DNA of 64,000 nt from Bacteroidota bacterium (GCA_023429135.1 JAEYWD010000111.1:1-64000); one strand, 5' to 3'. Counted from the stretch's first letter, positions 15,127 through 24,858 are shown. The notes: generated by a model not told the origin, from the sequence alone. Numbers and translations are program-made.

Positions 15127-16584
15127 TTAATCACCTCTCCTCAAAACCCATTCTTCAAAATCGAATACATAAAACAACTGTCGTTCGTAAGCATCTGCCT
15201 TTAAAACTGTAAGTTCTTCACGGGCTTTTTCAAATAGTTTTTTACGGCTTGCACGGCTCAGTGTCGACGGATAGAGTTTCATTAATTTTAGTATTACCTT
15301 TTCCGTATAAAAATTGCGTTTCCCTTGCTTGAGTTCCCGCTCCAGTGAACGAATACCGGATGTGAGGTAATTGAAATCGTTTAATTCAAAATGAACTATA
15401 AGATTTATAAGTTTCAGTGTTCGCGACGTTTGTTTATTTGAAAGATTTTCCAAATGGATTATCTGTCGCAACAGCCGGGCTGCTTCTTTAAAATTTCGAT
15501 CGTAAAAACTAACAAGGGCGGTGTATAAATATATCTCGGCTTTATCACCCGACTGGATGTTTTGAATCCTGGAAACTAATTCGAAGCCCGATTTCATAAC
15601 CGTGAGAGATGCTGCATAATCTTTTAAACCAAGCAGCATCTTTATTTTAGCAATATAAACAGTCTGCTGAAGTATACTCAAAGCTGCGGTTTTCTGAAGT
15701 TCTTCCAGCTTCGCGATAAAAAACTGCATGTGCTCGTATTGTCCGGTAATATGCAGGTTGTTTAATATGCCTTTTACATGCTGAATGTAATATATTGGCG
15801 AATCCAGCCAAAGATTGCGATTGGTTTCGAACAGATTATTCAGTTCCAGAAAAGTGCTCATACTGGACTTGTAATCGCCCGTCATCATAAAATAAACCGA
15901 CTGAAACAAAAGGTGATTCTTTTTCAAATTAAACGACTGGTATTTGGGGTTTCCGGCCAGATTCATTTCGACAAACACCAAATCGTTCAGCTTTTCCTTG
16001 TCTTTTGAACTTCTGGCCATACCATGCGTCACGAACCTGTAATTGAGCAACTCATAAAGAGAAGCGTGATCGGTCAGGTTTAGTTCAAACTGAATATGTT
16101 TTTTCAGATGACTCTGCAGCTTTAGCAACTCATCTTCGGTGATATCCCCAAAATGAAAACGATTCAAATAATGCAGTTTCATTTTCCCCAGTATGATGCA
16201 GTACTCAAATCTTTCGAAGTCGGCTGCAATTTTCATCAGCTTGTCAAGTTTTTCAAACCCTTCAGCTATTAACCCTTTTCTGAACAGTAACTTCACCTCC
16301 TGAATGCCCGTCGTCAGTTCTTCTTCAATTCCGGCTTGCTGATTCAGAACTATAAGGCTTTTCATAAGCACTGTATACAAGTAATTTACGGTGGTATTAA
16401 GGTCCTGACCTGGAAACTCCTTGCGACACTGCTGTTCTGTATCTCCCTTGGATTTAATTATCAGGCTATAAAGCTTCAGATATGCCTTTTTATTATCATC
16501 GGACCCAACAAACAGGCTAAAATTACGCCGTTCTGTTTTCGACAGGGAATGAATAAGCTGAACAAGAGTTTTAAACGCAGGCAT
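15127..16584 (-). CDS. large all-helical protein, TPR-like, unknown function
   Basis: This is an about 485-residue cytoplasmic protein of a type frequent in Bacteroidota. An N-terminal LVQLIHSLSKTERRNFSLF segment is followed by about 400 residues of amphipathic helices in repeating pairs, compatible with tetratricopeptide-like repeats. No catalytic motif was found. The frame extends 15 codons further upstream (MINILKAVIL); the methionine giving MPAFKTLVQLIHSL is preferred because related proteins tend to begin at that helix. It is transcribed divergently from the ribose-type operon; a regulatory relation is possible but not shown. Confidence 0.65.
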   Translation of the reverse strand: MPAFKTLVQLIHSLSKTERRNFSLFVGSDDNKKAYLKLYSLIIKSKGDTEQQCRKEFPGQDLNTTVNYLYTVLMKSLIVLNQQAGIEEELTTGIQEVKLLFRKGLIAEGFEKLDKLMKIAADFERFEYCIILGKMKLHYLNRFHFGDITEDELLKLQSHLKKHIQFELNLTDHASLYELLNYRFVTHGMARSSKDKEKLNDLVFVEMNLAGNPKYQSFNLKKNHLLFQSVYFMMTGDYKSSMSTFLELNNLFETNRNLWLDSPIYYIQHVKGILNNLHITGQYEHMQFFIAKLEELQKTAALSILQQTVYIAKIKMLLGLKDYAASLTVMKSGFELVSRIQNIQSGDKAEIYLYTALVSFYDRNFKEAARLLRQIIHLENLSNKQTSRTLKLINLIVHFELNDFNYLTSGIRSLERELKQGKRNFYTEKVILKLMKLYPSTLSRASRKKLFEKAREELTVLKADAYERQLFYVFDFEEWVLRRGD

Positions 16585-16718
16585 ATTTTTATAGTTATTT
16601 AGTATAACTGCTTTTAGAATATTTATCATTCTTATAATTAGTAATTTATAAAAGTAATATCTTTTTTAGAATTATAATTATAAAGAAATATTGATATGCA
16701 TTGGGCTGAAATTTAGAT

Positions 16719-16726
16719 TACATTTG
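16719..16726 (+). promoter_or_regulatory. candidate Bacteroidota -7 box for the rbsK operon
   Basis: TACATTTG matches the TAnnTTTG consensus 63 bases before the rbsK start. No good -33 box is at the right distance, so the call is weak. Confidence 0.35.
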
Positions 16727-16789
16727 ATTGAAGTTAACCCGGAAGAGTTCCGGCATTTTAGCAACGAAAACTATTAACTTAACATTATT

Positions 16790-17695
16790 ATGTTTCTCAA
16801 CCGTATTACAGTTATTGGAAGCAGCAATACCGACATGGTAATAAAAACCACCAAATTACCGGTGCCGGGCGAAACAATCCTTGGAGGTAGTTTTTTTATG
16901 AATCCAGGAGGTAAAGGTGCCAATCAAGCAGTAGCGGCATCACGACTGGGCGGCAAGGTTAGTTTTGTTGCAAAAACCGGCGACGACATTTTTGGAAAGC
17001 AAGCCAAACAACTATTCGAAAGCGAAGGGGTAAATACCGATTACATGTTTACCGACCCGGAAAACCCGTCGGGCGTGGCGCTTATCACTGTTGATGCCAG
17101 TGCCGAAAACTGTATCGTAGTAGCGCCCGGCGCCAATGGCTTTCTGGACAAAACTGATATAGACAAAGCCCGTGAAGAAATTCTGCGTTCGGATATAATT
17201 CTGATGCAGCTCGAAATTCCTGTTGAAACCGTGATGTATGCAGCCGAAATTGCATATAACGCAGGCAAAAAGGTCATTCTTAATCCGGCTCCTGCGCGTG
17301 AGTTACCCGATGAATTACTCCGTAAATTATATATTATCACTCCAAACGAAACAGAAGCCGAACTTTTAACCGGGATAAAGGTCACCGATATGGCAACTGC
17401 TGAAAATGCAGCCCGTGCACTTCATAAAAAAGGAATAAAAATAGTAATTGTCACACTTGGAAGTAAAGGCGCTTTTTACTATGCCGAGGAGGGTTTTAAA
17501 ATTGTACCTGCACCTAAAGTTGAAGCTATTGACACCACTGCCGCCGGCGATGTTTTTAACGGGGCGTTGGCAGTAGCTGTTTCCGAAGGGATGGAATTCG
17601 AAAAAGCCATTGAGCTTGCAAATAAAGCGGCATCCATATCGGTAACCCGGCTGGGGGCTCAGTCATCAGCTCCTTATTGGAAAGAGATCAAATAG
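16790..17695 (+). CDS. rbsK: ribokinase
   Basis: This is a PfkB-family sugar kinase of 301 residues that phosphorylates ribose to ribose-5-phosphate with ATP in the cytoplasm. Seen: the N-terminal GSSNTDMVIKTTKLPVPGET, the sugar-binding loop NPGGKGANQAVAASRLGG (family signature 1) and the C-terminal DTTAAGDVFNGALAVAV (signature 2, with the catalytic Asp; usual form DTTGAGD, here A replaces the first G of that loop). It is first in a four-gene run with nucleoside hydrolase, ADP-ribosylglycohydrolase and a sugar permease. That context strongly supports ribose over other PfkB substrates. The start has no strong SD, which is normal in this phylum. Confidence 0.92.
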   Translation: MFLNRITVIGSSNTDMVIKTTKLPVPGETILGGSFFMNPGGKGANQAVAASRLGGKVSFVAKTGDDIFGKQAKQLFESEGVNTDYMFTDPENPSGVALITVDASAENCIVVAPGANGFLDKTDIDKAREEILRSDIILMQLEIPVETVMYAAEIAYNAGKKVILNPAPARELPDELLRKLYIITPNETEAELLTGIKVTDMATAENAARALHKKGIKIVIVTLGSKGAFYYAEEGFKIVPAPKVEAIDTTAAGDVFNGALAVAVSEGMEFEKAIELANKAASISVTRLGAQSSAPYWKEIK

Positions 17696-17746
17696 AAGTG
17701 ATTATCCAGGTTCAAATCTGAAGCACAAACTCAAAAAACACTCAAT

Positions 17747-18742
17747 ATGAGATTATTAACTTTAACTTTATTAGCAATAGCACTTACAGCATTTTTAGGT
17801 TGTTCGTCGCAAAAGCAAAACCCCCACTCCGTGAAAATTATTTTCGATACCGATTTTGGTCCCGATTACGACGACGTTGGCGCCCTGGCATTTATGCATG
17901 CTATGGCCGACAGCGGCAAAATTGAACTCCTTGCAACTATGTCGTGCAACAAGCACGAACTGGTTGGTCCCGGTATTGATGTGCTGAATACATACTTTGG
18001 CAGACCAGGTTTGCCTATTGGAGCACCCAAAGGGATTGCTGTGAACCTGGGATCGTGGCAACACTGGCTCGACACCCTCGTTGCAAAATATCCTCACAAC
18101 CTGAAATCTACCAACGATGCACCCAATGCTGTCGACGTGTATCGCAAAATTCTGACAGCTCAACCCGACACCAGCGTAACCATCGTCACAGTGGGTTTTC
18201 TGACTAACCTTGCCGACTTGCTAAAATCACCCGGTGATAGTATTTCTGCACTTAACGGTAAAGAACTTGTTTCGAAAAAAGTTAAGAAACTGATCTCCAT
18301 GGCAGGAAAATTCCCCTCGGGAAGAGAGTTCAACGTCTATATGGATTCCACTGCGTCTATTTATGCTTTGCAGAATTGGCCTACTCCAATAATTTTTAGC
18401 GGATTTGAAATAGGATGGGAGATCAGGACAGGCCTCCGGGTAATGAAAATGGATGTTGAAAACAGTCCAGTTAAAGATGTTTTCCGAATAAGTATTCCCA
18501 TGGCGAAGGAAGATGAAAACGGACGTATGAGCTGGGACGAGACTGCTGCCTTAATTGGAGCATACGGAACGGCTGGATTTTTTACAACAAAAAGAGGGAC
18601 TATCTCAGTCAATGCCGACGGCTCCAATGGCTGGACCGATAACCCTGAAGGTTTACACCAATATGTTGTTCAGAAAATGCCGGTAAAAGAAATGGAAAAG
18701 TTTATTGAAGACAGAATGATGCACAAACCCATAAATAAGTAA
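17747..18742 (+). CDS. exported nucleoside hydrolase (IUNH family), lipoprotein
   Basis: This enzyme of the inosine-uridine nucleoside hydrolase family would cleave the N-glycosidic bond of a ribonucleoside to base plus ribose. The calcium-binding N-terminal motif appears as IFDTDFGPDYDDVGAL (typical DTDPGxDDxxAL, here with a two-residue change). TIVTVGFLTNLADLL and the downstream FNVYMDSTAS region follow the family order. The N-terminus LLAIALTAFLGC is a lipoprotein signal, so hydrolysis would take place in the periplasm or at the surface. The gene sits 51 bases after rbsK and 4 bases before the next gene. Its product ribose would be imported by the permease and phosphorylated by RbsK. Confidence 0.88.
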   Translation: MRLLTLTLLAIALTAFLGCSSQKQNPHSVKIIFDTDFGPDYDDVGALAFMHAMADSGKIELLATMSCNKHELVGPGIDVLNTYFGRPGLPIGAPKGIAVNLGSWQHWLDTLVAKYPHNLKSTNDAPNAVDVYRKILTAQPDTSVTIVTVGFLTNLADLLKSPGDSISALNGKELVSKKVKKLISMAGKFPSGREFNVYMDSTASIYALQNWPTPIIFSGFEIGWEIRTGLRVMKMDVENSPVKDVFRISIPMAKEDENGRMSWDETAALIGAYGTAGFFTTKRGTISVNADGSNGWTDNPEGLHQYVVQKMPVKEMEKFIEDRMMHKPINK

Positions 18743-18746
18743 TTCT

Positions 18747-20369
18747 ATGAGAAAATTAGCGCTGCTAACTGTTGTAATCGGATTAGCTCTTTGTTCCTGT
18801 AAAACACAAAATTCCTCCGAAATGAGGACCATATCGCCCGAGGTGCTGAAAGATAAAATTGCCGGAGGCTGGGCTGGTAAAATGATTGGAGTAACTTACG
18901 GAGCTCCTACTGAATTCAAAGCCCAGGGTAAAACATACGATGATTCCATAACCTGGAAACCATCGGATATAGTTTATAGTAAATGGCAGGACGACCTCTA
19001 TGTTCAGCTCACATTCATGATGTCGATGGACGAATATGGTGCGGATGCGCCTGCCAAAAAATACCAGGAGATGTTTGCAAAAGCCGGATATCAGCTTTGG
19101 CATGCCAATGTCCAGGCACGTAAGAATTATTTCGACAGTATTTTCCCGCCACAGTCGGGCGAACCCGACTACAACTTCCATGCTGACGATATCGATTTCC
19201 AGATTGAGTCGGATTACATTGGCTTTATGTGCCCGGCTATGCCACGGCAAGCAGTAAAATTAGCCGACAAGGTTGGTCATATTATGAATTACGGCGAGGG
19301 TTATTATGGCGGTGTATTTGTGGCAGCCCTTTATGCCGAAGCTTTTTTCGAAACCGATATAACAAAAATTATTGAATATGCTTTGAGATCCATTCCGGCA
19401 GAGAGCGATTATTATAAAATTGTTAAGGATGTGATGTTACTGCACAAACAATATCCAACCGACTGGAAAGTTGCATGGAACGAACTGGAAGCTAAATGGG
19501 GCAATGTTGATATCTGCGGAGCAGGAAGCACTTTTAATATCGACGCTAAACTCAATGGAGCCTACATTGTTATGGGGCTTTTGTATGGTGAAGGCGACCC
19601 TTATAAAACCATGGAAATTTCAACACGCTGCGGACAGGATTCCGATTGTAATCCATCCAACGCCATGGCTGTTTTGGGTGTAATGAAAGGGTTAAAAAAT
19701 CTCCCCGCCGAAATGAAGACCGGAGTAGAAGCTGTAGGCGATTCAACTTTTGTTAACACAAACTATTCCTTCAACAAAGCAGTTGAAAATACATATAATT
19801 ACGCCATCAGGTTTATCAAAGAAAGTGGCGGCGAGGTTACCGGCAAGGAAATTAAAATTAAAAACCAGCAACCCGTTGCTCCAAAATTTGAAGACGCTTT
19901 TCCAAAGCTAGTATTCGATCACAAAATTTCAATTTTCGATGCAAAGTTGTGGAAAACAAAAGGAAACTGGATCACATATAAGCATAAGCCCTGGAATCAG
20001 AACGAAACAAAAGATCAATCGAAATATGGTGAAAAAGCCGACGACGAACTTGAGTTTACCTTTGAAGGAACAGGGGTTACACTTATGGGAAATTGGGTTA
20101 GAGACGGAGGAAAAGCCGATATTTACCTGGATGGCAAACTTCATAGAACCGTCGATTCGTATTATTTCTACAGCAACCAGGAACACAATGATATCAACCT
20201 GTGGCACGCATTTAACCTGCCTCAGGGAAATCATACCGTCAGAGTGGTGGTTAAAGGAGAGAAACGACCCGAATCGTTCGGTACGCGTTTATATGTAACA
20301 GAAGCGCTTATTTTCAGAACAGCGCCTAAAAAAAGTGATAGTTACAAATTTTCGTTTCAAAAATCATAA
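18747..20369 (+). CDS. exported ADP-ribosylglycohydrolase-family protein with C-terminal beta domain
   Basis: This is a 540-residue lipoprotein (signal ending LALCSC). Residues about 30-345 are an ADP-ribosylglycohydrolase-family fold. GGWAGKMIGVTYGAPTEF, the metal-site segment DDIDFQ, GEGYYGGVFVAALYAEAFF and the second metal-site segment CGQDSDCNPSNA are all present in the usual order. Residues about 380-535 form an all-beta, carbohydrate-binding-like domain (LEFTFEGTGVTLMGNW, ADIYLDGKL, HAFNLPQGNHTVRVVV). The protein would release ribose or ADP-ribose from N-ribosyl substrates outside the cytoplasm. It follows the nucleoside hydrolase by 4 bases and precedes the permease by 3, so translational coupling is likely. 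Confidence 0.88.
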   Translation: MRKLALLTVVIGLALCSCKTQNSSEMRTISPEVLKDKIAGGWAGKMIGVTYGAPTEFKAQGKTYDDSITWKPSDIVYSKWQDDLYVQLTFMMSMDEYGADAPAKKYQEMFAKAGYQLWHANVQARKNYFDSIFPPQSGEPDYNFHADDIDFQIESDYIGFMCPAMPRQAVKLADKVGHIMNYGEGYYGGVFVAALYAEAFFETDITKIIEYALRSIPAESDYYKIVKDVMLLHKQYPTDWKVAWNELEAKWGNVDICGAGSTFNIDAKLNGAYIVMGLLYGEGDPYKTMEISTRCGQDSDCNPSNAMAVLGVMKGLKNLPAEMKTGVEAVGDSTFVNTNYSFNKAVENTYNYAIRFIKESGGEVTGKEIKIKNQQPVAPKFEDAFPKLVFDHKISIFDAKLWKTKGNWITYKHKPWNQNETKDQSKYGEKADDELEFTFEGTGVTLMGNWVRDGGKADIYLDGKLHRTVDSYYFYSNQEHNDINLWHAFNLPQGNHTVRVVVKGEKRPESFGTRLYVTEALIFRTAPKKSDSYKFSFQKS

Positions 20370-20372
20370 CCC

Positions 20373-21371
20373 ATGTATATTGTAGAAACTTATACCACTG
20401 CAGTTATCCTCACATTCATCACCATGCTCTGCTGGGGATCGTGGGCTAACACACAAAAACTGGCCAAGGGATACCGGTTCGAACTTTTCTATTGGGATTA
20501 TGTAATTGGAATTCTGTTATTTTCAATAATTCTTGGATTTACCCTTGGAAGTAACGGCTCTTCAGGACAGGGATTTACCGAAAACATCAAACAGGCTCAC
20601 ACCTCCGGAATATTAAGTGCCATGCTGGGAGGTGTTATCTTCAACCTTTCCAATATTCTCCTGGTAGCTGCTATTGCTATTGCAGGGATGGCCATTGCTT
20701 TTCCGGTGGGCATTGGTTTATGCATGGTTTTAGGTGTAATAATAAATTATATAGCCGCTCCTCAGGGCGATGCATTTACCCTGTTTCTGGGAGTCGCGCT
20801 GGTTTCGGTGGCCATTGTTTTCGATGCGCTGGCTTACCGAAAACTGGCTGCAAGCAAACAAACCACGCCAGTAAAAGGAATTGTTCTCTCAATATTGGCA
20901 GGATTTTTAATGGCGTGGTTCTTCAGGTTTGTGGCAGCATCCATCGCCACCAATCTTGAAATTCCCGAGGCCGGCAAATTAACACCATATTCCGCATTTT
21001 TCTTTTTCGTGACAGGCATTGTTGTCAGTAATTTCATCTTCAATACTTATCTCATGAAAAAGCCTATAGATGGCCCCCCTGTTACTTTCGGGCAATATTT
21101 TGCTGCCGGAGCCAAAAGCCACCTTTCGGGAATAATCGGGGGGATGATTTGGGCTGTAGGTACATCGCTCAGCCTGATTGCGGCCGGAAAGGCAGGATAC
21201 GCCATATCGTTCGGACTGGGTCAGGGAGCCACCCTGATAGGAGCTCTATGGGGTGTGTTCATCTGGAAGGAATTTAAAAACGCTCCCAAAGGCACAAACC
21301 TATATCTCAGTCTAATGTTCCTTCTCTTTATTGCCGGACTTGGTTTAATTATGTACGCCGGAACACGTTAA
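20373..21371 (+). CDS. sugar permease of the GRP/RhaT-like drug-metabolite transporter superfamily
   Basis: This is an integral membrane protein of 332 residues with about ten hydrophobic segments. CWGSWANTQKLAKGYRFELF is a signature of the GRP/glucose-ribose uptake branch. Repeated small-residue helices follow (GGVIFNLSNILLVAAIAIAG, FPVGIGLCMVLGVIINYIAA) and a second half contains GGMIWAVGTSLSLIAAGKAG. It very probably imports the ribose released by the two exported hydrolases for RbsK. It is last in the operon and is followed by a strong hairpin. Exact substrate and energy coupling are inferred from context. Confidence 0.85.
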   Translation: MYIVETYTTAVILTFITMLCWGSWANTQKLAKGYRFELFYWDYVIGILLFSIILGFTLGSNGSSGQGFTENIKQAHTSGILSAMLGGVIFNLSNILLVAAIAIAGMAIAFPVGIGLCMVLGVIINYIAAPQGDAFTLFLGVALVSVAIVFDALAYRKLAASKQTTPVKGIVLSILAGFLMAWFFRFVAASIATNLEIPEAGKLTPYSAFFFFVTGIVVSNFIFNTYLMKKPIDGPPVTFGQYFAAGAKSHLSGIIGGMIWAVGTSLSLIAAGKAGYAISFGLGQGATLIGALWGVFIWKEFKNAPKGTNLYLSLMFLLFIAGLGLIMYAGTR

Positions 21372-21381
21372 TTTTTGATTG

Positions 21382-21423
21382 AATCAGGAGATGTCAAAAA
21401 TACTTTCCAAACATCTCCTGATT
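21382..21423 (+). terminator. terminator-like hairpin after the ribose-type operon
   Basis: A perfect 13-bp stem (AATCAGGAGATGT with ACATCTCCTGATT) surrounds a 16-base loop, 10 bases after the last stop codon. Only TTTAAT follows, so termination may be partial; it could also protect the mRNA end. Confidence 0.6.
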
Positions 21424-21566
21424 TAATACTCACTTGTTAATTCCTAAAAAAAATCAAAAAAAACCAACACATAACCTGCTCGTTTCAGGAGAAAATATAC
21501 TTTTACGGCTTGAAATAACAAAACACAGGAAGTAGCGTTAGTAAGGCATAAAAATTTGTATCCTTT

Positions 21567-23231
21567 ATGAAATTTAATTTAACCGTACCCTCTCTCTTTT
21601 TAAGTATTCTTCTGTTTGCAAACAACATAGGTTATTCTCAGAATTCCTCCAAAATACCTCCCGAGAAGCCGAAGCTTATTATTGGCATTGTGGTGGAACA
21701 AATGCGTTACGATTATCTAGGTCGTTTCTGGAATCAGTTTGGCGAAGGTGGTTTCAGGCGTCTTGTAAGTGAAGGTAACAATTGCAAGAATGCCAATTTC
21801 AACCATTTCTTTACCCAAACAGGTGTAAATTTCACAACCATTGTAACAGGAACAACACCTTCATATCATGGAATTGTGTCCGACGAATGGTTTATCCCAT
21901 TAAAGAATAAAGTAATTAATTGTGTGGAAGATGAAAGCGAAAAGACTGTGGGCGGTAGTTTTGAAGCCGGCAGAATTTCACCAAGAAACATACTTACCAC
22001 TACTATAGGTGATGAAATTCGCCTTTCTAATTTTATGCAATCAAAGGTTATTTCTATCTCGCTCGACGGGAAACCCGCTGTTCTTGCCGGAGGACATAAT
22101 CCCAATGCAGCATACTGGCTCGATACCGAATCGGGGAAATTTGTCTCAGGCTCGTATTATATGAACGATTTACCTGCCTGGGTAAACGAATTCAATAATA
22201 AGAAATTTGCCGACATGTATATGGCCCGTACCTGGGAGCCTAAATTACCACTGAATGAATACAAACAATGCCTTACCGATGACAATCCATATGAAACCGG
22301 AATTTACGGCAAAAAAACTTTCCCTTACCCGCTCTATGAACTCGGAGGCAAGAAAAATATTGATAAGTTCGATTATAAAATTTTGAAAACCACTCCATTT
22401 GGCAACAAACTCACCACCGATTTTGCCATTAATGCCATAGTAAACGAAGCTTTGGGAAAAGATGACAATCCCGATTTACTCATGGTAAGTTTTTCGGCAA
22501 CCGAATACATTGGGCAAAATTTCGGAACTTCGTCAATCGAAGTGATGGATGCCTTTTTAAAGCTCGACGAGGACATTGCTCATTTCCTTTCGTTTCTGGA
22601 TGCTGAAATCGGGAAACACAACACCCTCATCTTTTTCACGAGCGACCATGGAGCGGCTGCAAATGCCGAATATCTTGCTTCTACCAAAATACCTGTAGGT
22701 TATTTTAGCCAAACAAGTTCGGTATCGCTGTTAAAAAGTTATTTAAATGCAATTTACGGTAAGGGCGACTGGGTTAAGCACTATCATGCCCAGCAGGTTT
22801 ATCTCAACCGCGATTTAATTGAAGAATCGAAACTAAACCTGAACGATGTGCAGAATAAAGCAGCCCAGTTTTTACTTCAGTTTACAGGCGTAAGCAACAC
22901 GGTTACAGCTACCACACTGCAAAATTCGTATTTTTCGGATGGAGTTTTTGCCAAAATGCAAAAAGGGTACAACCAAAAGCGGTCGGGCGACGTAATTATA
23001 AATCTGGATCCAGGTTGGGCCGAAAAAAATGGTTCGTCGGCTACACATAATTCATCGTATTCGTACGATACCCATGTGCCGCTGATTTGGTACGGATGGA
23101 AAATTAAACGTGGAAATGTCTTTGAAAAAGTGGACATGACAGCAGTAGCTCCCACTATCAGCTATTTCCTCGAAATTGCCAGTCCGAACGCCAGTACCGG
23201 CCAACCTATCGACGGGGTTGTTAATCAATAG
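21567..23231 (+). CDS. PafA-like alkaline phosphatase-superfamily protein with altered metal ligands
   Basis: This is a 554-residue exported protein (signal ending NNIGYSQ) of the PafA-type phosphatase/phosphodiesterase family. Framework motifs are clear: GIVVEQMRYDYLGRF, TGTTPSYHGI, a Thr at 85 in the nucleophile position, SDHG (D360, H361) and ATHNSSYSYDTHVPL (H494). Compared with the known PafA zinc ligands, three are changed: E44 for Asp, E313 for Asp and Q317 for His, with identical spacing between all sites. Asn in the phosphate-binding position is Asp (near 106). It may therefore have a different metal or activity, or be catalytically inactive. It ends 6 bases before the subtilase gene, so the two are probably co-transcribed. 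Confidence 0.85.
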   Translation: MKFNLTVPSLFLSILLFANNIGYSQNSSKIPPEKPKLIIGIVVEQMRYDYLGRFWNQFGEGGFRRLVSEGNNCKNANFNHFFTQTGVNFTTIVTGTTPSYHGIVSDEWFIPLKNKVINCVEDESEKTVGGSFEAGRISPRNILTTTIGDEIRLSNFMQSKVISISLDGKPAVLAGGHNPNAAYWLDTESGKFVSGSYYMNDLPAWVNEFNNKKFADMYMARTWEPKLPLNEYKQCLTDDNPYETGIYGKKTFPYPLYELGGKKNIDKFDYKILKTTPFGNKLTTDFAINAIVNEALGKDDNPDLLMVSFSATEYIGQNFGTSSIEVMDAFLKLDEDIAHFLSFLDAEIGKHNTLIFFTSDHGAAANAEYLASTKIPVGYFSQTSSVSLLKSYLNAIYGKGDWVKHYHAQQVYLNRDLIEESKLNLNDVQNKAAQFLLQFTGVSNTVTATTLQNSYFSDGVFAKMQKGYNQKRSGDVIINLDPGWAEKNGSSATHNSSYSYDTHVPLIWYGWKIKRGNVFEKVDMTAVAPTISYFLEIASPNASTGQPIDGVVNQ

Positions 23232-23237
23232 CATCGG

Positions 23238-24836
23238 ATGGCTGAAATAAAAATGAATTCACAAAAACGAACTGTTAAATTCACACTGCTGGCATTTGTC
23301 CTTTTATCTACCGGACTTTTTACCAATGCTCAGGAGAAATATTGGGTATATTTTAAAAATAAGACAAAACCGGTAGAAAATCCGCAGGAATACCTGAGCA
23401 TCAACGCTCTTCAGCGTCGCATGGCTGCCCGTACAAATATTTGCGACTCCACCGACTGGCCTGTGGATACGGGCTACATCGCGAAAATAAGATCCACAGG
23501 TGTTAAAACCGGGTTTTCGAGCAGATGGATGAATGCTGTTGCAGTTAGTGCAAACAAGAATGATATTACGAAAATTAAGAATTTTGCTTTTGTAAAGGCC
23601 GTAGAACCCATGCAGTACTTTGCTGCAACCACGGCTTCGCTTAGAAAAGAAAGTCCGGCGGGAGTCGATAACGAATTACTCGTAGCACAATTAAAAAGCA
23701 TGCAAGGTGATGAATTTATTAAAAGAGGCATCAACGGCAAAGGCATCCGCATCGCGGTTTTCGACGGTGGTTTCCCGGGTGTGGACACAAATCCTGTTTT
23801 TGCGCATCTCAGAGAAAATCATCAGATAATCAAAACTTACGATTTTGTAAACAAAACCGAAAATGTTTATGGTTATATGACCCATGGCGCATCGGTTTTA
23901 TCGTGCATTGCCGGTATTTATGGCGACAAAAATATGGGACTTGCAACCGGTGCTGAATTTTTACTTGCTCGTACCGAAATTAAACCCGAAATTAAAGTTG
24001 AAGAAGAATACTGGATGGCTGCTATGGAATGGGCCGATCAGAATGGAGCCGACATTATCTCAAGTTCTCTTGGATATACCGACAAGCGATACACCGTAAA
24101 ACAAATGAACGGCCGCAGCACTCTGGTCACACGAGCCGCTACAATAGCGGCAAAAAAAGGCATGCTGGTGCTTAATGCCATGGGGAACGACGGCCGCGAA
24201 AACTGGGAAGTAATGGGAGCTCCTGCCGATGCCGACAGCGTTTTATCCATTGGCGGAACTGATCCTTTTACCGGTTATCATATCAACTTCAGCTCTTTCG
24301 GTCCAACAGCCGATTACCGCTTAAAACCTAATATATGCGCTCCGGGAGCAGCAATGGTAGCCTCATCAGGATCAATAAAAAAAGGATATGGCACCTCCTA
24401 CTCCACCCCACTGGTGAGCGGTTTTGCAGCCTGTGTATGGCAGTTAAACCGCGAAAAGACCAACATGGAGATATTCGACCTGGTGGAGAAATCGGGACAT
24501 CTCTACCCTTACTTCGACTACGCCCATGGTTACGGAATTCCTCAGGCATCGTACTTCTTTAAAGAAAAAAAACAGGCGGACGAAAATCTGAATCCTATCA
24601 AGATCGTTAAAGAACCGGAAACAATGGACATCTCTGTATCCGACCTTTCCAGGTCCGACGAAAAGTATTTGAATTACCTGTACTACCACATACAACGACC
24701 CGATGGAGTTCTGAAATACTATGCTGTTCTGGATGTTACCGAAAACGAAGTTGTTTCGGTGCCTGTTTCGAAGCTTGAGAACGGGGATATAATAAGGGTT
24801 TATTATAAGGGTTATATTAGGGAAATGAATTATTAA
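23238..24836 (+). CDS. exported subtilisin-like serine protease (S8 family)
   Basis: This is a 532-residue exported serine protease. The catalytic triad is visible: Asp176 in IAVFDGGF, His216 in THGASVLSC and Ser387 in GTSYSTPLVSG. The oxyanion-hole Asn is probably in NAMGNDG. Residues about 35-150 look like an inhibitor-type propeptide (VYFKNK, then SINALQRRMAAR and VEPMQYF). A second methionine five codons later (23253) gives a cleaner signal peptide ending FTNAQ and is equally likely as the start. The C-terminal about 85 residues are a short beta region with no evident type IX secretion sorting domain. It follows the PafA-like gene closely. Substrates unknown. Confidence 0.9.
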   Translation: MAEIKMNSQKRTVKFTLLAFVLLSTGLFTNAQEKYWVYFKNKTKPVENPQEYLSINALQRRMAARTNICDSTDWPVDTGYIAKIRSTGVKTGFSSRWMNAVAVSANKNDITKIKNFAFVKAVEPMQYFAATTASLRKESPAGVDNELLVAQLKSMQGDEFIKRGINGKGIRIAVFDGGFPGVDTNPVFAHLRENHQIIKTYDFVNKTENVYGYMTHGASVLSCIAGIYGDKNMGLATGAEFLLARTEIKPEIKVEEEYWMAAMEWADQNGADIISSSLGYTDKRYTVKQMNGRSTLVTRAATIAAKKGMLVLNAMGNDGRENWEVMGAPADADSVLSIGGTDPFTGYHINFSSFGPTADYRLKPNICAPGAAMVASSGSIKKGYGTSYSTPLVSGFAACVWQLNREKTNMEIFDLVEKSGHLYPYFDYAHGYGIPQASYFFKEKKQADENLNPIKIVKEPETMDISVSDLSRSDEKYLNYLYYHIQRPDGVLKYYAVLDVTENEVVSVPVSKLENGDIIRVYYKGYIREMNY

Positions 24837-24858
24837 AATGAATAAAAAGAAAGAGTTT

